NCBI GenBank assembly: GCA_037015955.1
Contig: CP143548.1
Location: forward strand, 117,501 to 181,500
Direction: 5' to 3'
DNA: 64,000 nt
From: Lachnospiraceae bacterium JLR.KK008
Lineage (GTDB): Bacteria; Bacillota; Clostridia; Lachnospirales; Lachnospiraceae
The position numbers were made by a program, and so were the translations under genes. Each line of letters opens with the position of its first letter. Positions within the stretch are counted from its first letter, which is position 1. Shown in pieces: positions 40,590 through 50,625 of the stretch. The notes below the pieces were generated by a model that saw only the letters and a program-made list of their open reading frames with translations, searched no databases and had not been told where the DNA came from.

Positions 40590-41336
40590 ATGGGAGCGGA
40601 AGGGAAAGACATCGCACTCGATGTGCGGCATATCAGCATTGATTATAGAACGTTTGATAACACCTCTGTCATGCAGCTGTTTCGGAAGAAGAAGGGAAAG
40701 AAAGACGCGGCAGGGACGTTCCGGGCAGTAAACGATGTCTCTTTTTATGTAGAGAAAAGTAAGATTCTGGGAATTGTGGGCAGCAACGGCGCCGGTAAGA
40801 CAACGCTGTTGCGCTCGGTGGCAGGTATCTTTCATCCGGATGAGGGAATGATCGACACCAAAGGCAACCGTGTCTCGCTGATGGCGATCGGTGTCGGTTT
40901 TAACAATCTGAATACGGGACGGGAGAATATTTTCAAGTCAGGGATGCTGCTTGGATGCAGTAAAAAATATATCGAACAATATCTGGATCAGATCATCGAG
41001 TTTTCAGAGCTGGGGAAGTTTATCGACAGACCGGTGCGGACCTATTCGAGCGGGATGTACAGTAAGCTGTCGTTTGCCATTACTGCGATTCTGGATGCGG
41101 ATATTTTGCTTGTCGATGAAGTGCTCAGCGTGGGGGATGAACATTTCCGGAAAAAGAGTTATCAGAAGATGGAAGAGCTGATTCTGAGCGATCACACGGT
41201 TCTGATCGTCTCTCACGACATTGAGACATTGAGAAAGTTTTGCGATGACGTCCTGTGGCTGGAGCATGGAAACATGATCAAAATCGGTCCGGCGGCAGAA
41301 ATTCTTGACGAATACAAAGCGTTTATGAGTGATTAG
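40590..41336 (+). CDS. Polysaccharide ABC transporter ATP-binding protein
   Basis: A 248-residue Wzt/TagH-like ATPase. Walker A GSNGAGKTTLL, the family-specific GVGFNNLNTGRENIF, signature YSSGMYSKLSFAI, Walker B ILLVDEVLSVGD, and the H-loop SHD are intact. It lacks the C-terminal carbohydrate-binding domain found in some Wzt proteins, so export is likely not gated by a terminal sugar. Starts 1 nt after the permease stop. Confidence 0.93.
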   Translation: MGAEGKDIALDVRHISIDYRTFDNTSVMQLFRKKKGKKDAAGTFRAVNDVSFYVEKSKILGIVGSNGAGKTTLLRSVAGIFHPDEGMIDTKGNRVSLMAIGVGFNNLNTGRENIFKSGMLLGCSKKYIEQYLDQIIEFSELGKFIDRPVRTYSSGMYSKLSFAITAILDADILLVDEVLSVGDEHFRKKSYQKMEELILSDHTVLIVSHDIETLRKFCDDVLWLEHGNMIKIGPAAEILDEYKAFMSD

Positions 41337-41351
41337 AACAGGGAGATAAGA

Positions 41352-41999
41352 ATGAATGTGGGAGCGGCGGCGGAACTGGGACGGCTATTGGCAGATTATC
41401 CCGGACTGCAGGTGATAAAAGAACAGATCAGGCAGGCATTTGTAATGCTGAGGAAGTGTGTCGTAAATGACGGCGTGATCTATTGCTGCGGGAACGGCGG
41501 CAGCGCCGCAGACTGTGAACACATTGTTGGAGAGCTGATGAAAGGGTATAAACTTCAGCGGGAGCTGCCTGCGGAGAAAAGACAGTCTTTTGCAGATCAC
41601 TACGGAGAGCGCGGAGCTGCGATCGCCGGCTGTCTGCAGAGCGCCATCCGGGCACAGTCACTTGTCAGTCAGGCTTCCCTGATGAGCGCATATAACAATG
41701 ACATCAACTGCGAATATGTATTTGCCCAGCAGATCTATGGCTATGGAAGGGAAAAAGATGTTCTCTGGGCGCTCAGCACGTCAGGGAATTCGGCCAATGT
41801 CGTCAATGCAGCGATTACGGCCAGGGAAAAAAAGATTGCCGTGCTGGCAATGACCGGAGCAGAGGGAGGAGAGCTTGCCGATATTGCGGATGTCTGTCTG
41901 AAGGTTCCTTACAGAGAGACAGACCGGACACAGGAATGCCATCTCGCGGTCTATCATTGCCTCTGTGCGATGCTGGAAAAACAGTTTTTTGAGAACTGA
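41352..41999 (+). CDS. gmhA: D-sedoheptulose 7-phosphate isomerase
   Basis: SIS-domain enzyme making D-glycero-D-manno-heptose 7-phosphate, first step of heptose synthesis. 215 residues. YCCGNGGSAADCEHIVGEL and ALSTSGNSANVVNA are the phosphosugar-binding loops, and the late TQECHL carries the active-site acid/His pair. The downstream HddA and HddC-GmhB genes complete the pathway. Confidence 0.92.
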   Translation: MNVGAAAELGRLLADYPGLQVIKEQIRQAFVMLRKCVVNDGVIYCCGNGGSAADCEHIVGELMKGYKLQRELPAEKRQSFADHYGERGAAIAGCLQSAIRAQSLVSQASLMSAYNNDINCEYVFAQQIYGYGREKDVLWALSTSGNSANVVNAAITAREKKIAVLAMTGAEGGELADIADVCLKVPYRETDRTQECHLAVYHCLCAMLEKQFFEN

Positions 42000-42031
42000 T
42001 CTTATAAAAAAGGAAAGACAAGGAGGACAAT

Positions 42032-42976
42032 ATGTTAAAAGGAACAAAAGTAGTTGTAACAGGAGGCGCAGGTTATATCGGGTCGGTGCTTGTGCCGATG
42101 CTTCTGGAGGAGGGGTGTCAGGTCACAGTCGTGGACAATTTTTATTATAAGCAGGTGACATTGCTGGATTGCTGCATGAATCCTGATTTTCGTGTGATCA
42201 AAGGGGATGTGCGAAATGAAGCGCTGATGACAAAAGTCATTGAAGGCGCCGATTATATCATTCCGCTCGCAGCCATGGTAGGGTTTCCGCTCTGCAAGGC
42301 TGACGAGACGGCGGCGCAGACAATCAATCAGGACGCCGTGGAGATGCTGATCCGAATCCGCAAACCGGAGCAAAGGCTGATCTATCCCTGTACGAACAGT
42401 GGATATGGTACGGGCAGTGGGGATAAATTCTGTACGGAGGACTCCCCGCTGAATCCGATTTCCCTGTATGGGACGACAAAAGTAAATGCGGAGCGGGCGG
42501 TATTGGAGGCGGGAAACTCTCTGACATTCCGGTTTGCCACCGTATTTGGCGCCTCTATGAGGATGAGGACAGACCTTCTTGTCAATGATTTTGTATACCG
42601 GGCGGTATTTGACCGTGCCAACGTGATCTTCGAAGGTAATTTCAAGCGCAACTATATCCATATCAGAGATGCGGCGGGCGCCTTCCTTCATGCGATGGAG
42701 CATTTTGAAGAGATGAAGGGAAAGCCTTATAACTGTGGCCTTTCATCGGCCAATCTCTCAAAACTGGAATTGTGTGCAAAGATTCAGGAGCATATTCCGT
42801 CCTTTGTCTATATGGAGGCGCCCATCGGTGAGGATCCGGACAAGAGAGACTATATCGTGTCAAACGAAAGGCTGGAGGCGACGGGCTGGAAACCCAGGTA
42901 TTCTCTTGATGACGGGATCGAGGAATTGATGAAAGTATATACGATTATCAAAAACAATACGTATTCAAATGTGTAA
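42032..42976 (+). CDS. NAD-dependent nucleotide-sugar epimerase/dehydratase
   Basis: Extended short-chain dehydrogenase of 314 residues. It has the Rossmann loop TGGAGYIGSVLV, an IIPLAAMVGFP substrate loop, and catalytic Y-x-x-x-K in LYGTTK. It resembles UDP-glucose 4-epimerase-like enzymes, but the exact conversion is unclear. Placed next to gmhA, so it may modify a GDP-heptose or another activated sugar in this pathway. Confidence 0.85.
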   Translation: MLKGTKVVVTGGAGYIGSVLVPMLLEEGCQVTVVDNFYYKQVTLLDCCMNPDFRVIKGDVRNEALMTKVIEGADYIIPLAAMVGFPLCKADETAAQTINQDAVEMLIRIRKPEQRLIYPCTNSGYGTGSGDKFCTEDSPLNPISLYGTTKVNAERAVLEAGNSLTFRFATVFGASMRMRTDLLVNDFVYRAVFDRANVIFEGNFKRNYIHIRDAAGAFLHAMEHFEEMKGKPYNCGLSSANLSKLELCAKIQEHIPSFVYMEAPIGEDPDKRDYIVSNERLEATGWKPRYSLDDGIEELMKVYTIIKNNTYSNV

Positions 42977-42993
42977 GGTTCAGAGGAGCTCAT

Positions 42994-45084
42994 ATGTCAA
43001 AATTTATCTTGATCGACCAGTCAATAGAGGGAAAGGGAGGGCACTATCTCGAATATGCGATGAATGTCCTCCATGCTGCCCGCCAGGAAGGGTATGAGAT
43101 CTGTCTGGCTACGAACAGGAAGTTTACCGGGTCGTTTGACTGTGAGGTATTACCGGTCTATACGTACAATATCTGGGGTAAAAAGAGAAGGCGGGCAGGA
43201 ATTTTTCATAAGCTGGCGGGCAAAATGGCAGTCATTGCCTGCCGTATCAGGGATGCGGCCGCGGCAAGGACGGTTATCGGAAAATATTCTCTTTTTGGGC
43301 AGACAGTACAGATGGCCATACAGGGGAATTTTGGAGAAATAATGGAAATGACCTCTGAAAAGAATGTGCTGCTTTTGCTTCCTTTGCTATTGCCTGCAAT
43401 CCTGATCGGGATTCCGGCGGCAGTCTTATTCTTTCTTTACCGGTCCTTTTTGGCGGTGTTTTATCTGGCTGCACAGCTTCGCGTCGTCCGCCTTGCGGGG
43501 AGCCTTGGAAAAGAGAGGATGGAAGGGCTGTGTCAGTCCTGGAACAAAGCACTGTCTCGTCTGAAAGGGGGCGGCGTTTCAAGAGGCAGATGGAAAAAAG
43601 ATTTTGGCAGGTCTACGAAAAAGGTGCTGCGATATTTTCAGGCCGGGCCGGGCGACATCGTTTTTATTCCCACCTTGTCCGAGACAGAGCTGATGGGGGT
43701 AGCAGAGCTCATAAAAAAGCACGAGAGAGCCTGTGGGCCTTCCTGGCATATGGTGTTTCGGAGAAATCTGTTTGCCGGTAGAGAGCCGGTGTACCGGGTG
43801 ACAGACAAAGACGTCTTAACATTTCGTAAGATCCTTTACCGGTTTGTCTCTCTGGTCGACGGCCGGGCGGCGACTTACTTTTATACGGACACGGAACGTC
43901 TGAGCGCCCAGTACAATGAACTGAATATCACAGAGTTCTCCACACTGCCGATCCCGATCAACCCGGCGCTGCAGGTCCCACAGAGGAAACAAGTGCAGGC
44001 GCCGGTCAATATTGTCTATCTTGGGGATGCAAGGAGAGAAAAGGGATACCAGTTTCTCGACGGAATCGTCCGCGATCTGTGGAAAGACTATGCGTTAAAA
44101 GGAAAAGTCAGGTTCGAGTTTCAGTCGAATTTCAGCTTTTCGGACAGGAAAAACAATTTTGACCTCGTATATGGCAGACAACATATGCAGCTATTTTGCA
44201 GCGCGGCAGTGAAACTGCATATGGATGCGCTGGACTCCGACGCATATGGCAGACTTGTGAGAGAGGGAGACATTGGGCTGCTCTTATATGACAGAGACAA
44301 CTATTATGCCAGAAGTTCCGGGGCATATATCGAATGCGTTTGCTGTGAGATGCCGGTGATCGTGCCCGGGGCATCGTGGATGGCGATTGATCTGGATGAA
44401 GCAAATTATGAATATCGGGAGCAGGTGCGCTCGCAGATGCAGGAACTGATGTGCCTGCAGTCGGCATGGATGAACGAGGCGGAATACATACGGTATGGAA
44501 GAGGAGGCCTGGCAGAGGCGGCGGAGTGTATGCGTATCGTCCCTGCTTCCTCGCCGGAATCGGAAGGTACGCTGGCATTTTCCAGTTACGACAACCGGGC
44601 AATCTGTATGGCAGTCGTACCGGAGGATTGTCAGTATCTGTTTCTTTCTTATGAGATGTGCGAATATGGCCGTCAGGGGAATTATGCACGGACCAGGGTC
44701 ACGGTCTTTGATGAGTATGGGATGGAGTGCGGCGGTATCCAGAGCGACGACTGCAGCACGGACCAGGTGATCTCGATTATGCTTCCACTGGCACAGGAGG
44801 CGGCTTATATTACGGTTGAAATGTGGAACGCCTTTTATGAGGAGCCGATCTTTCTTGTTTCCCCGTCAATCGGTTTTTATCGTCAGGCGGCGGACCGCGG
44901 GCTCCCGCTGGGGACATTCGGGCTGACATATTCGAGAGAAGAGGATGTTGGAGAGTTGCTTCGCAATATCGTCGATCATTATGACCTTTATAAAGAGGAG
45001 GCGATCGTCAGGGCAAAGCAATACAACGAAAAACATACGGCGCGAAGGCTCGTTCGGCAGATAAGTGAAAGGAAAGCAGTATGA
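42994..45084 (+). CDS. Large GT-B glycosyltransferase with membrane segment and beta-rich insert
   Basis: A 696-residue protein. Residues 1-120 resemble a GT-B acceptor domain (GKGGHYLEYAMNVLHAA). Residues 126-160 are strongly hydrophobic, likely one or two membrane helices. Residues about 330-480 include YLGDARREKGY and SGAYIECVCCEMPVIVPG, typical of a GT4-like donor domain. Residues about 510-640 look like an inserted beta-sandwich (SPESEGTLAFSSYDN). The C-terminal helix resumes the GT-B fold. Overlaps the next gene by 4 nt. Sugar unknown. Confidence 0.75.
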   Translation: MSKFILIDQSIEGKGGHYLEYAMNVLHAARQEGYEICLATNRKFTGSFDCEVLPVYTYNIWGKKRRRAGIFHKLAGKMAVIACRIRDAAAARTVIGKYSLFGQTVQMAIQGNFGEIMEMTSEKNVLLLLPLLLPAILIGIPAAVLFFLYRSFLAVFYLAAQLRVVRLAGSLGKERMEGLCQSWNKALSRLKGGGVSRGRWKKDFGRSTKKVLRYFQAGPGDIVFIPTLSETELMGVAELIKKHERACGPSWHMVFRRNLFAGREPVYRVTDKDVLTFRKILYRFVSLVDGRAATYFYTDTERLSAQYNELNITEFSTLPIPINPALQVPQRKQVQAPVNIVYLGDARREKGYQFLDGIVRDLWKDYALKGKVRFEFQSNFSFSDRKNNFDLVYGRQHMQLFCSAAVKLHMDALDSDAYGRLVREGDIGLLLYDRDNYYARSSGAYIECVCCEMPVIVPGASWMAIDLDEANYEYREQVRSQMQELMCLQSAWMNEAEYIRYGRGGLAEAAECMRIVPASSPESEGTLAFSSYDNRAICMAVVPEDCQYLFLSYEMCEYGRQGNYARTRVTVFDEYGMECGGIQSDDCSTDQVISIMLPLAQEAAYITVEMWNAFYEEPIFLVSPSIGFYRQAADRGLPLGTFGLTYSREEDVGELLRNIVDHYDLYKEEAIVRAKQYNEKHTARRLVRQISERKAV

Positions 45085-46175
45085 ATCAGTTGATCATCGG
45101 TATTTCGGATGTGAGTCTGGGATATGGCTCCATACAGATTCCGCTGTTTATGAAATTTCTGAAAGGAAAAAAGCAGGGATATGAGGCACGGGTGCTGGAA
45201 GTCGATCAGCCGGAGAAAACTTATGTCCGCGACAGGTATCCGGAGTTTGACATCGAGAGGATTATGACGGCGACGCCCTGCTATACGAAAGCGGGCCGGA
45301 TCGAGTATATACGCAGATGTGCCGGGACGGTCAACCGGTTACAACCGGAAATACTGGTTCTCTTCTGCTCGTTTACCCTGCCGGTCCTGTTCAAGCTGAA
45401 ATACCGGCCACAAATGGTGATCTATTATAACATCGAGATGGCGAGCGCTTATGGAAGAGACGATTGTGTCTTAAATTCGCTGTTGTCAGGGAAAGTCGAT
45501 CTGCTCATTTATCCCGAATCGAACCGGGCGATGCTTGATATAAAAAAGTTTGGCCTGCAGCAGATTCCTGCTGTGGAAGTTTTCAACTGTACGGACAGGC
45601 AGACACAGGGCAGAGGCCATGTCCATATGGAAGAGAAAAACGGAAAAATCCTCTATTCCGGCACACTCGATCAGGAAAATACCAATGCGCATTATTTGCT
45701 GGACAAAGAGTTGAATCAGCACAGAATTGATATTTTTGGCAATGTGACAGGAAAAGGGAGCGGAAAGCTGCGGAGGGAACTGCTCTGTCTGAATGCCAAT
45801 GTGCGCTACAGGGGCTATATCGCCAACGAGGCTCTGCGAGAAATTCGCAGATACTATGCGTTCAGCATTGTCATGTGGAATCCGGTCAATGAAAATCAAT
45901 ATTTTGCTGCCCCAAATAAATTTTTTGAGTCAATCATGGATGGGGTCATCCCGATTGCCGCGCCGCATCCGCAGTGCCGTGAGATCATAAAAAACTATGA
46001 CTGCGGGATTCTGATGCGGGACTGGAGTCAGGACGCTTTCCGTGAGGCGCTGCGGACTGCGCAGAGAATATACGGGACAGAACGGTATGCGGAAATGATG
46101 CGGAACTGTCGCAGAGCGGTAAGGCAGGAGCTGTCCTGGGAGAAGCAGATGACAAAGCTGGAGCAGTGGATATAG
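45081..46175 (+). CDS. GT-B fold glycosyltransferase
   Basis: A 364-residue protein. The N-terminal part (IIGISDVSLGYGSIQIPLF) is family-typical only in position. The C-terminal part shows IAPHPQCREIIKNYDCGI-like segments with the E-x(7)-E spacing weakly conserved, as in family 4 transferases. No membrane segment. ATGA overlap with the preceding transferase suggests they act together. Confidence 0.75.
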   Translation: MNQLIIGISDVSLGYGSIQIPLFMKFLKGKKQGYEARVLEVDQPEKTYVRDRYPEFDIERIMTATPCYTKAGRIEYIRRCAGTVNRLQPEILVLFCSFTLPVLFKLKYRPQMVIYYNIEMASAYGRDDCVLNSLLSGKVDLLIYPESNRAMLDIKKFGLQQIPAVEVFNCTDRQTQGRGHVHMEEKNGKILYSGTLDQENTNAHYLLDKELNQHRIDIFGNVTGKGSGKLRRELLCLNANVRYRGYIANEALREIRRYYAFSIVMWNPVNENQYFAAPNKFFESIMDGVIPIAAPHPQCREIIKNYDCGILMRDWSQDAFREALRTAQRIYGTERYAEMMRNCRRAVRQELSWEKQMTKLEQWI

Positions 46176-46185
46176 GTGTCGGATA

Positions 46186-47808
46186 ATGAAATATATCAGT
46201 ATATTTGGCTATTATGGATTTGAAAATACGGGCGATGACGCAGTACTGCGTTCTCTGCTGGACGACCTGTGTCAGTCAGAGGAAACACTGTATATTGTCG
46301 TTTTCTCTGACGATCCGCAGAAAACGGAAGCGCTGTATGCGGATGCAGGGATACATGCCTGCAGGTGGGACGATCACGCCTGTCTGAATATGGCGGTCAG
46401 CCAGAGCGATCTGCTTTTGATCGGCGGCGGTGGTCTGTATAACTGCTATCTTGATTATCCGGCGGAGCTGTTGTTGAAAGGAAATCACAGGTATTTCAGT
46501 GTAGTTACATTCGGCCTGCCTTTTCTGGCCCGCATCTGGGGAACGCCGTGTGCGGTAATCGGCTGCGGCGCCAGCGAAGTTTTGTCGGAGGAAGCCAGAG
46601 AGCATATCGGCGTAAGTCTGACCCTTCTCTCAGAGATTACGGTCCGCGACGAGGGAACGAAGGCCATTCTCTCGGCCTTCAGGCGAAAGGGGGGGGAAGT
46701 ATCGGAGCTTTCGGAAATACCAAAGATCCGGGTCACAGCCGACCCCGTATTCCGGCTGGACGACAGCAATGCGGTATTCTGTGAGGCGGAACAGGCGTAT
46801 CTGGACAGTGTCTGCGCGGAAAAAGGAAAAGAGCGGTTTGTGATCGGCGTGTCACTGCGAAACTGGCTTTCAGACAATGAAAGCGCCTTGCAGGCAGTGG
46901 CAGAGGCTATTCAGATGGTCGCAGGGGAACATAAATGTCTGGTCTTGTTCCTTGCCTTTGATAACGGACAGTCTGTGGATCATCTGAGCAGTGACAGCAC
47001 CGTGGCTCTGCGGCTTCAGGAGCTTCTTGCCCCGGACCCGGCTGTCCAATTCAGCTATTGGCCGGCGTATCTGCGCCCGTATTTTGCGTCGCGGCTGATC
47101 TCGCAGTGTGACGTGATGATTGCCATGCGGCTTCATCCGGTCGTTATGTCCATCAAAAACCGGATTCCGGTGATCGGGCTGATGTACGACCAGAAAGTGC
47201 GCAGCATCATGCGTGAATGTGGTCTGGAAGAATATTGCCTGGATCTCGGTACCGTGACGGGAGAACAGATCATACGGCTGTTGAAGCGGTCTGTATGTGA
47301 GAAACGTGTCAAAGAGGCGGGGGCAGTCATGCGGGAACGGGCGCAGGACAATATCCGCATGGTTCACCGGCTTTTGGAAAGTGTTCCCCGATGGGAAAGC
47401 GCAGAAACCGACATCATCGGACATCAGTTACGACAATATTTTCGCAGTGACATCAGGGCACAGTTTGAGAGAGAGAAGGCCGACACGCTTGCATCAGGGG
47501 ATTATGAAAGTGTCCGGCGCATGTGCCGTCTCATTCATCCGGAGCGGTGGGATGCGCAGCTTTCTTATGAACTTGCATTTTCTCTTCATCAGCTTGGGGA
47601 GACAGAGGAAGCGCTTCGGTATTATGCAGCAGCGCTGCATGGCGGATTCAGTGAGTACTGGGTCAGATATAACAGAAGTCAGCTATACGATGAGATGGGC
47701 GAGACGGAGCTGGCAACACAGGACATTCGCAGAGCTTATGAGATTGATCCGACGAGTGACTGTAAATGTGTGTTGGCGAAGATAACAGGGAGGCGTAGAA
47801 AGAGATGA
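46186..47808 (+). CDS. Polysaccharide pyruvyltransferase-like protein with C-terminal TPR-like module
   Basis: A 540-residue protein. Residues 1 to about 385 match the CsaB/PS_pyruv_trans family (GYYGFENTGDDAVLRSLL, LLIGGGGLYN, CAVIGCGASEV, AMRLHPVVMS), which transfers pyruvate from PEP to cell-wall or S-layer glycans. Residues about 420-530 are a TPR-like module with the motif G486-F-S-E-Y-W-V-R-Y-N-R and DIRRAYEIDP, also found in four downstream proteins. A G8 tract at codons 168-170 is in frame here; a one-base slip would truncate the enzyme. Confidence 0.85.
   Translation: MKYISIFGYYGFENTGDDAVLRSLLDDLCQSEETLYIVVFSDDPQKTEALYADAGIHACRWDDHACLNMAVSQSDLLLIGGGGLYNCYLDYPAELLLKGNHRYFSVVTFGLPFLARIWGTPCAVIGCGASEVLSEEAREHIGVSLTLLSEITVRDEGTKAILSAFRRKGGEVSELSEIPKIRVTADPVFRLDDSNAVFCEAEQAYLDSVCAEKGKERFVIGVSLRNWLSDNESALQAVAEAIQMVAGEHKCLVLFLAFDNGQSVDHLSSDSTVALRLQELLAPDPAVQFSYWPAYLRPYFASRLISQCDVMIAMRLHPVVMSIKNRIPVIGLMYDQKVRSIMRECGLEEYCLDLGTVTGEQIIRLLKRSVCEKRVKEAGAVMRERAQDNIRMVHRLLESVPRWESAETDIIGHQLRQYFRSDIRAQFEREKADTLASGDYESVRRMCRLIHPERWDAQLSYELAFSLHQLGETEEALRYYAAALHGGFSEYWVRYNRSQLYDEMGETELATQDIRRAYEIDPTSDCKCVLAKITGRRRKR
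46689..46696 (+). repeat. Poly-G tract (G8) in the pyruvyltransferase-like gene
   Basis: Eight consecutive G after CGAAA. Frame is open with G8. G7 shifts the frame and eventually meets a stop. Confidence 0.95.
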
Positions 47809-48749
47809 AAATTGTTGTAACCGGTTCCACCGGATTTTTAGGCAGTCATTTGATGCCGATCTTACATGATACATACGGAAAGGAAAATGTAAAGGGGCTC
47901 AGTTCCAGGGATTATGACCTGATGGACTTTTCGCAGGCCAGACAGATGTTTGAGGATTTGCAGCCGGAAGTTCTTATCCATCTGGCCGCATATTCCGGCG
48001 GTATCGGGGCCAACAGGAAGTACCCGGGTGACTTTTATTTTATCAATACGATACTGACTGCGAACTGTTTTGAACTGGCGGCCAGATATGGAGTAAAAAA
48101 GATGATCTATCCGATGGGTGGCTGCTCGTATCCGTCTACCGCCAGCTCACCGATTGGTGAAGAGCAGATGTGGCAGGGCTATCCTCAGAGGGAGAGCGCC
48201 GGCTATTCCTCGGCGAAAAAGATGGGGATCGTGGCCAGTCACAGTTACCGGACACAATATGGGCTGAACTCTGTCGTGCTCATTCCCGGAAATATGTATG
48301 GGCCTTTTGATAATTTCCGCAATGAGGAGTCACATGTCGTTCCTGGTATGCTCCGGCGCTATTTTGAGGCAAAGCGGGACAAGATTCCGAAAGTAACAAT
48401 GTGGGGAACAGGCGCGCCGGTGCGCGATTTTGTTTATGCGGGAGATGTGGCGGCCCTGATTCCCTGGTTCATAGAAAATTTCAATGAGACCGGTCCGGTC
48501 AATCTCTCTTCCGGGACGACGACTTCCATGAAAGAGTTGGCGGAGATTATCAGGGAGATGACGGGCTACGAGGGAGAGATTGAATGGGATACGGACAAAC
48601 CAGACGGACAGATGATCAAGATTTTTGATGTGGCAAAGCTGAAGAGTCTGGGACTGTCCTGTCCGACCCCCTTAAAGGAAGGGTTACGGCTTACAGCGCA
48701 GTGGCTTGAGAAAAACTATGATACCAAAGGGGATCGGATCAGACTTTAA
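47805..48749 (+). CDS. GDP-fucose synthase-like NAD-dependent epimerase/reductase
   Basis: A 314-residue SDR with TGSTGFLGSHLMPIL, LIHLAAYSGGIGAN, GGCSYPSTASSP and the catalytic Y-x-x-x-K in GYSSAKK; the overall pattern resembles Fcl/GMER and GDP-heptose reductases. With a heptose pathway next door, action on GDP-heptose derivatives is plausible. No dedicated 4,6-dehydratase was recognised, so the full route to a deoxyheptose is uncertain. Confidence 0.85.
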   Translation: MKIVVTGSTGFLGSHLMPILHDTYGKENVKGLSSRDYDLMDFSQARQMFEDLQPEVLIHLAAYSGGIGANRKYPGDFYFINTILTANCFELAARYGVKKMIYPMGGCSYPSTASSPIGEEQMWQGYPQRESAGYSSAKKMGIVASHSYRTQYGLNSVVLIPGNMYGPFDNFRNEESHVVPGMLRRYFEAKRDKIPKVTMWGTGAPVRDFVYAGDVAALIPWFIENFNETGPVNLSSGTTTSMKELAEIIREMTGYEGEIEWDTDKPDGQMIKIFDVAKLKSLGLSCPTPLKEGLRLTAQWLEKNYDTKGDRIRL

Positions 48750-48768
48750 AGGGAAAGAGGATAGACGA

Positions 48769-49545
48769 ATGATCTATATTATTGGCGGTAATGGATTTGT
48801 CGGTTCCGGTATTGTACGGAATTGCCAGAAAAAAGGATTGGCATATGCGGTTGTCACACGGGAAAACTGTGAAGCCCTTGCGAAAAAGCCGTGCCATATT
48901 CTGATCAATGCCAATGGCAATTCCAAAAAATATATGGCAGACAGAGATCCGGACTGGGAATTTGAGGCGTCGGTGACATCCGTTCACCGCTACCTGACGA
49001 TGTTTTCCTACGATAAATACATTCAGCTATCAAGCTGCGATGTCTATCCAGACTGTTCAGACCAGTTCGGGACAGTGGAAGATGCGCCGTTATCGCCATC
49101 GAGGCAAAGCACCTATGGATTTCACAAATATATGGCGGAGCAGTGTGTCATGCACTTTGCCAAAGACTGGCTGATTTTCCGTATGGGAGGATTTGTCGGA
49201 CCCGGACTGAAAAAAAACGCCATATATGATCTGCTCCATGGGCCGCAGTTATGGCTGTCGGAGGACAGCCGGTTACAGTTTATCTCCACCGATGCAGCGG
49301 GAGACATGATCTTACGGCTTGCGTTGTCAGATCTGTCTCATGAGATCCTGAATCTGTGCGGAGAAGGGACTGTGCGCATCGGGGATGTGAAAGAACGGGT
49401 GGGCAGCACTGTCTCTGTGAATCCGGAGGCAAAAACCGTGCTGTACGAGGTGAACATAGACAAACTTTCGGCGCTGGAAGCAGTTCAGCGTACAGAAACG
49501 GCAGTATTTGACTTTGTCGACGGGATGACGAAGCACACCAGATAA
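48769..49545 (+). CDS. NAD-dependent epimerase/dehydratase family protein
   Basis: A 258-residue SDR with IIGGNGFVGSGIVRNC, QLSSCDVYP and Y-x-x-x-K in STYGFHKY. ATG 48769 follows a short AGAGG; the upstream frame overlaps the previous gene. It lies 19 nt after the Fcl-like gene and 21 nt before hddA. Substrate not clear. Confidence 0.82.
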   Translation: MIYIIGGNGFVGSGIVRNCQKKGLAYAVVTRENCEALAKKPCHILINANGNSKKYMADRDPDWEFEASVTSVHRYLTMFSYDKYIQLSSCDVYPDCSDQFGTVEDAPLSPSRQSTYGFHKYMAEQCVMHFAKDWLIFRMGGFVGPGLKKNAIYDLLHGPQLWLSEDSRLQFISTDAAGDMILRLALSDLSHEILNLCGEGTVRIGDVKERVGSTVSVNPEAKTVLYEVNIDKLSALEAVQRTETAVFDFVDGMTKHTR

Positions 49546-49566
49546 AAAGGAAGAGAAAAGATTGCT

Positions 49567-50577
49567 ATGGTAATAACGCAGACACCTTTTCGGATGTCGT
49601 TTTTCGGAGGGGGCACGGATTTTGAAGAGTTTTACAGGGAATATGGGGGCGCTGTGATCTCCACGACATTTGATAAATATTGTTATGTGAATGTCAGACA
49701 TCTGCCTCGGTTTTTTGATTATAAGACGGAGCTGTCTTATTCAAGGATCGAGAAGGTCAACAGTGTGGACGAGATCGAACATCCGGCGATCCGGGAGGCG
49801 ATGCGCTTTCTGGATATGTGTGAACTGCGTCTGACTTATGAGGCGGATCTGCCTGCCCGATCGGGCCTTGGGACGAGCAGTTCCTTTGCGGTCGGTATGC
49901 TGAACGCATTCTATGCACTGAAAGGCAAGTACATTGACAAAAAGCAGCTGGCGGATCAGGCGATCTATCTGGAGCGGGTACTCTGCCGGGAGGCCGGAGG
50001 CCTTCAGGATCAGATCGCGGCGGCCTACGGAGGGCTGAACCGTATCAATTTTAATGCGGGCGGTTACAGTGTCAATCCCATAATTATGTCGCCGCAGCGC
50101 AAAAGGGAGTTGAATGAAAATCTGATGCTGTACTTTACCGGTTTCTCCAGATTCTCTTCTGATATTCAGAAAGAGACGAAACGCGCCCTGTATGATAAGA
50201 AAAGTATTTTACTGGAGATGCTCCGGCTTGTCGATGAGGCTCAGGATTTGTTATCCGGAAAGTCGGACCTGAAAGAATTTGGCCGGATGCTCGATTACAC
50301 ATGGAAGTTAAAGAGCAGCATCGCTTCCGCGATCTCCACAAGACAGGTGGACATCCTGTATGATCGGGCGATGAAGGCCGGAGCCACGGGTGGGAAGCTG
50401 CTCGGCGCCGGCGGCGGCGGATTCCTGCTTCTCTATGTGGAGAAAGACAGGCAAAAAAGAGTGAGACAGGCCCTTGAAGATCTGCTTTACATTCCGTTTC
50501 AATTTGAGGAGGACGGCGCGCGCGTCATCTATTATGTGGCGGAGAATTTTGTACTGGAGTCAGAGGTGGTAAAGTAG
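49567..50577 (+). CDS. hddA: D-glycero-alpha-D-manno-heptose-7-phosphate kinase
   Basis: GHMP kinase of 336 residues forming heptose 1,7-bisphosphate. TPFRMSFFGGGTDF at the N-terminus, the ATP loop ARSGLGTSSSFAVG, and GAGGGGFLLLY near the C-terminus are hallmarks of the HddA branch. Its G run (G5) is short, unlike neighbours with G8. Precedes the HddC-GmhB fusion. Confidence 0.92.
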   Translation: MVITQTPFRMSFFGGGTDFEEFYREYGGAVISTTFDKYCYVNVRHLPRFFDYKTELSYSRIEKVNSVDEIEHPAIREAMRFLDMCELRLTYEADLPARSGLGTSSSFAVGMLNAFYALKGKYIDKKQLADQAIYLERVLCREAGGLQDQIAAAYGGLNRINFNAGGYSVNPIIMSPQRKRELNENLMLYFTGFSRFSSDIQKETKRALYDKKSILLEMLRLVDEAQDLLSGKSDLKEFGRMLDYTWKLKSSIASAISTRQVDILYDRAMKAGATGGKLLGAGGGGFLLLYVEKDRQKRVRQALEDLLYIPFQFEEDGARVIYYVAENFVLESEVVK

Positions 50578-50625
50578 GATGCCCTTTTTGACATCAAATC
50601 AACGGGAAGCCAGAGGTAGTATGGT

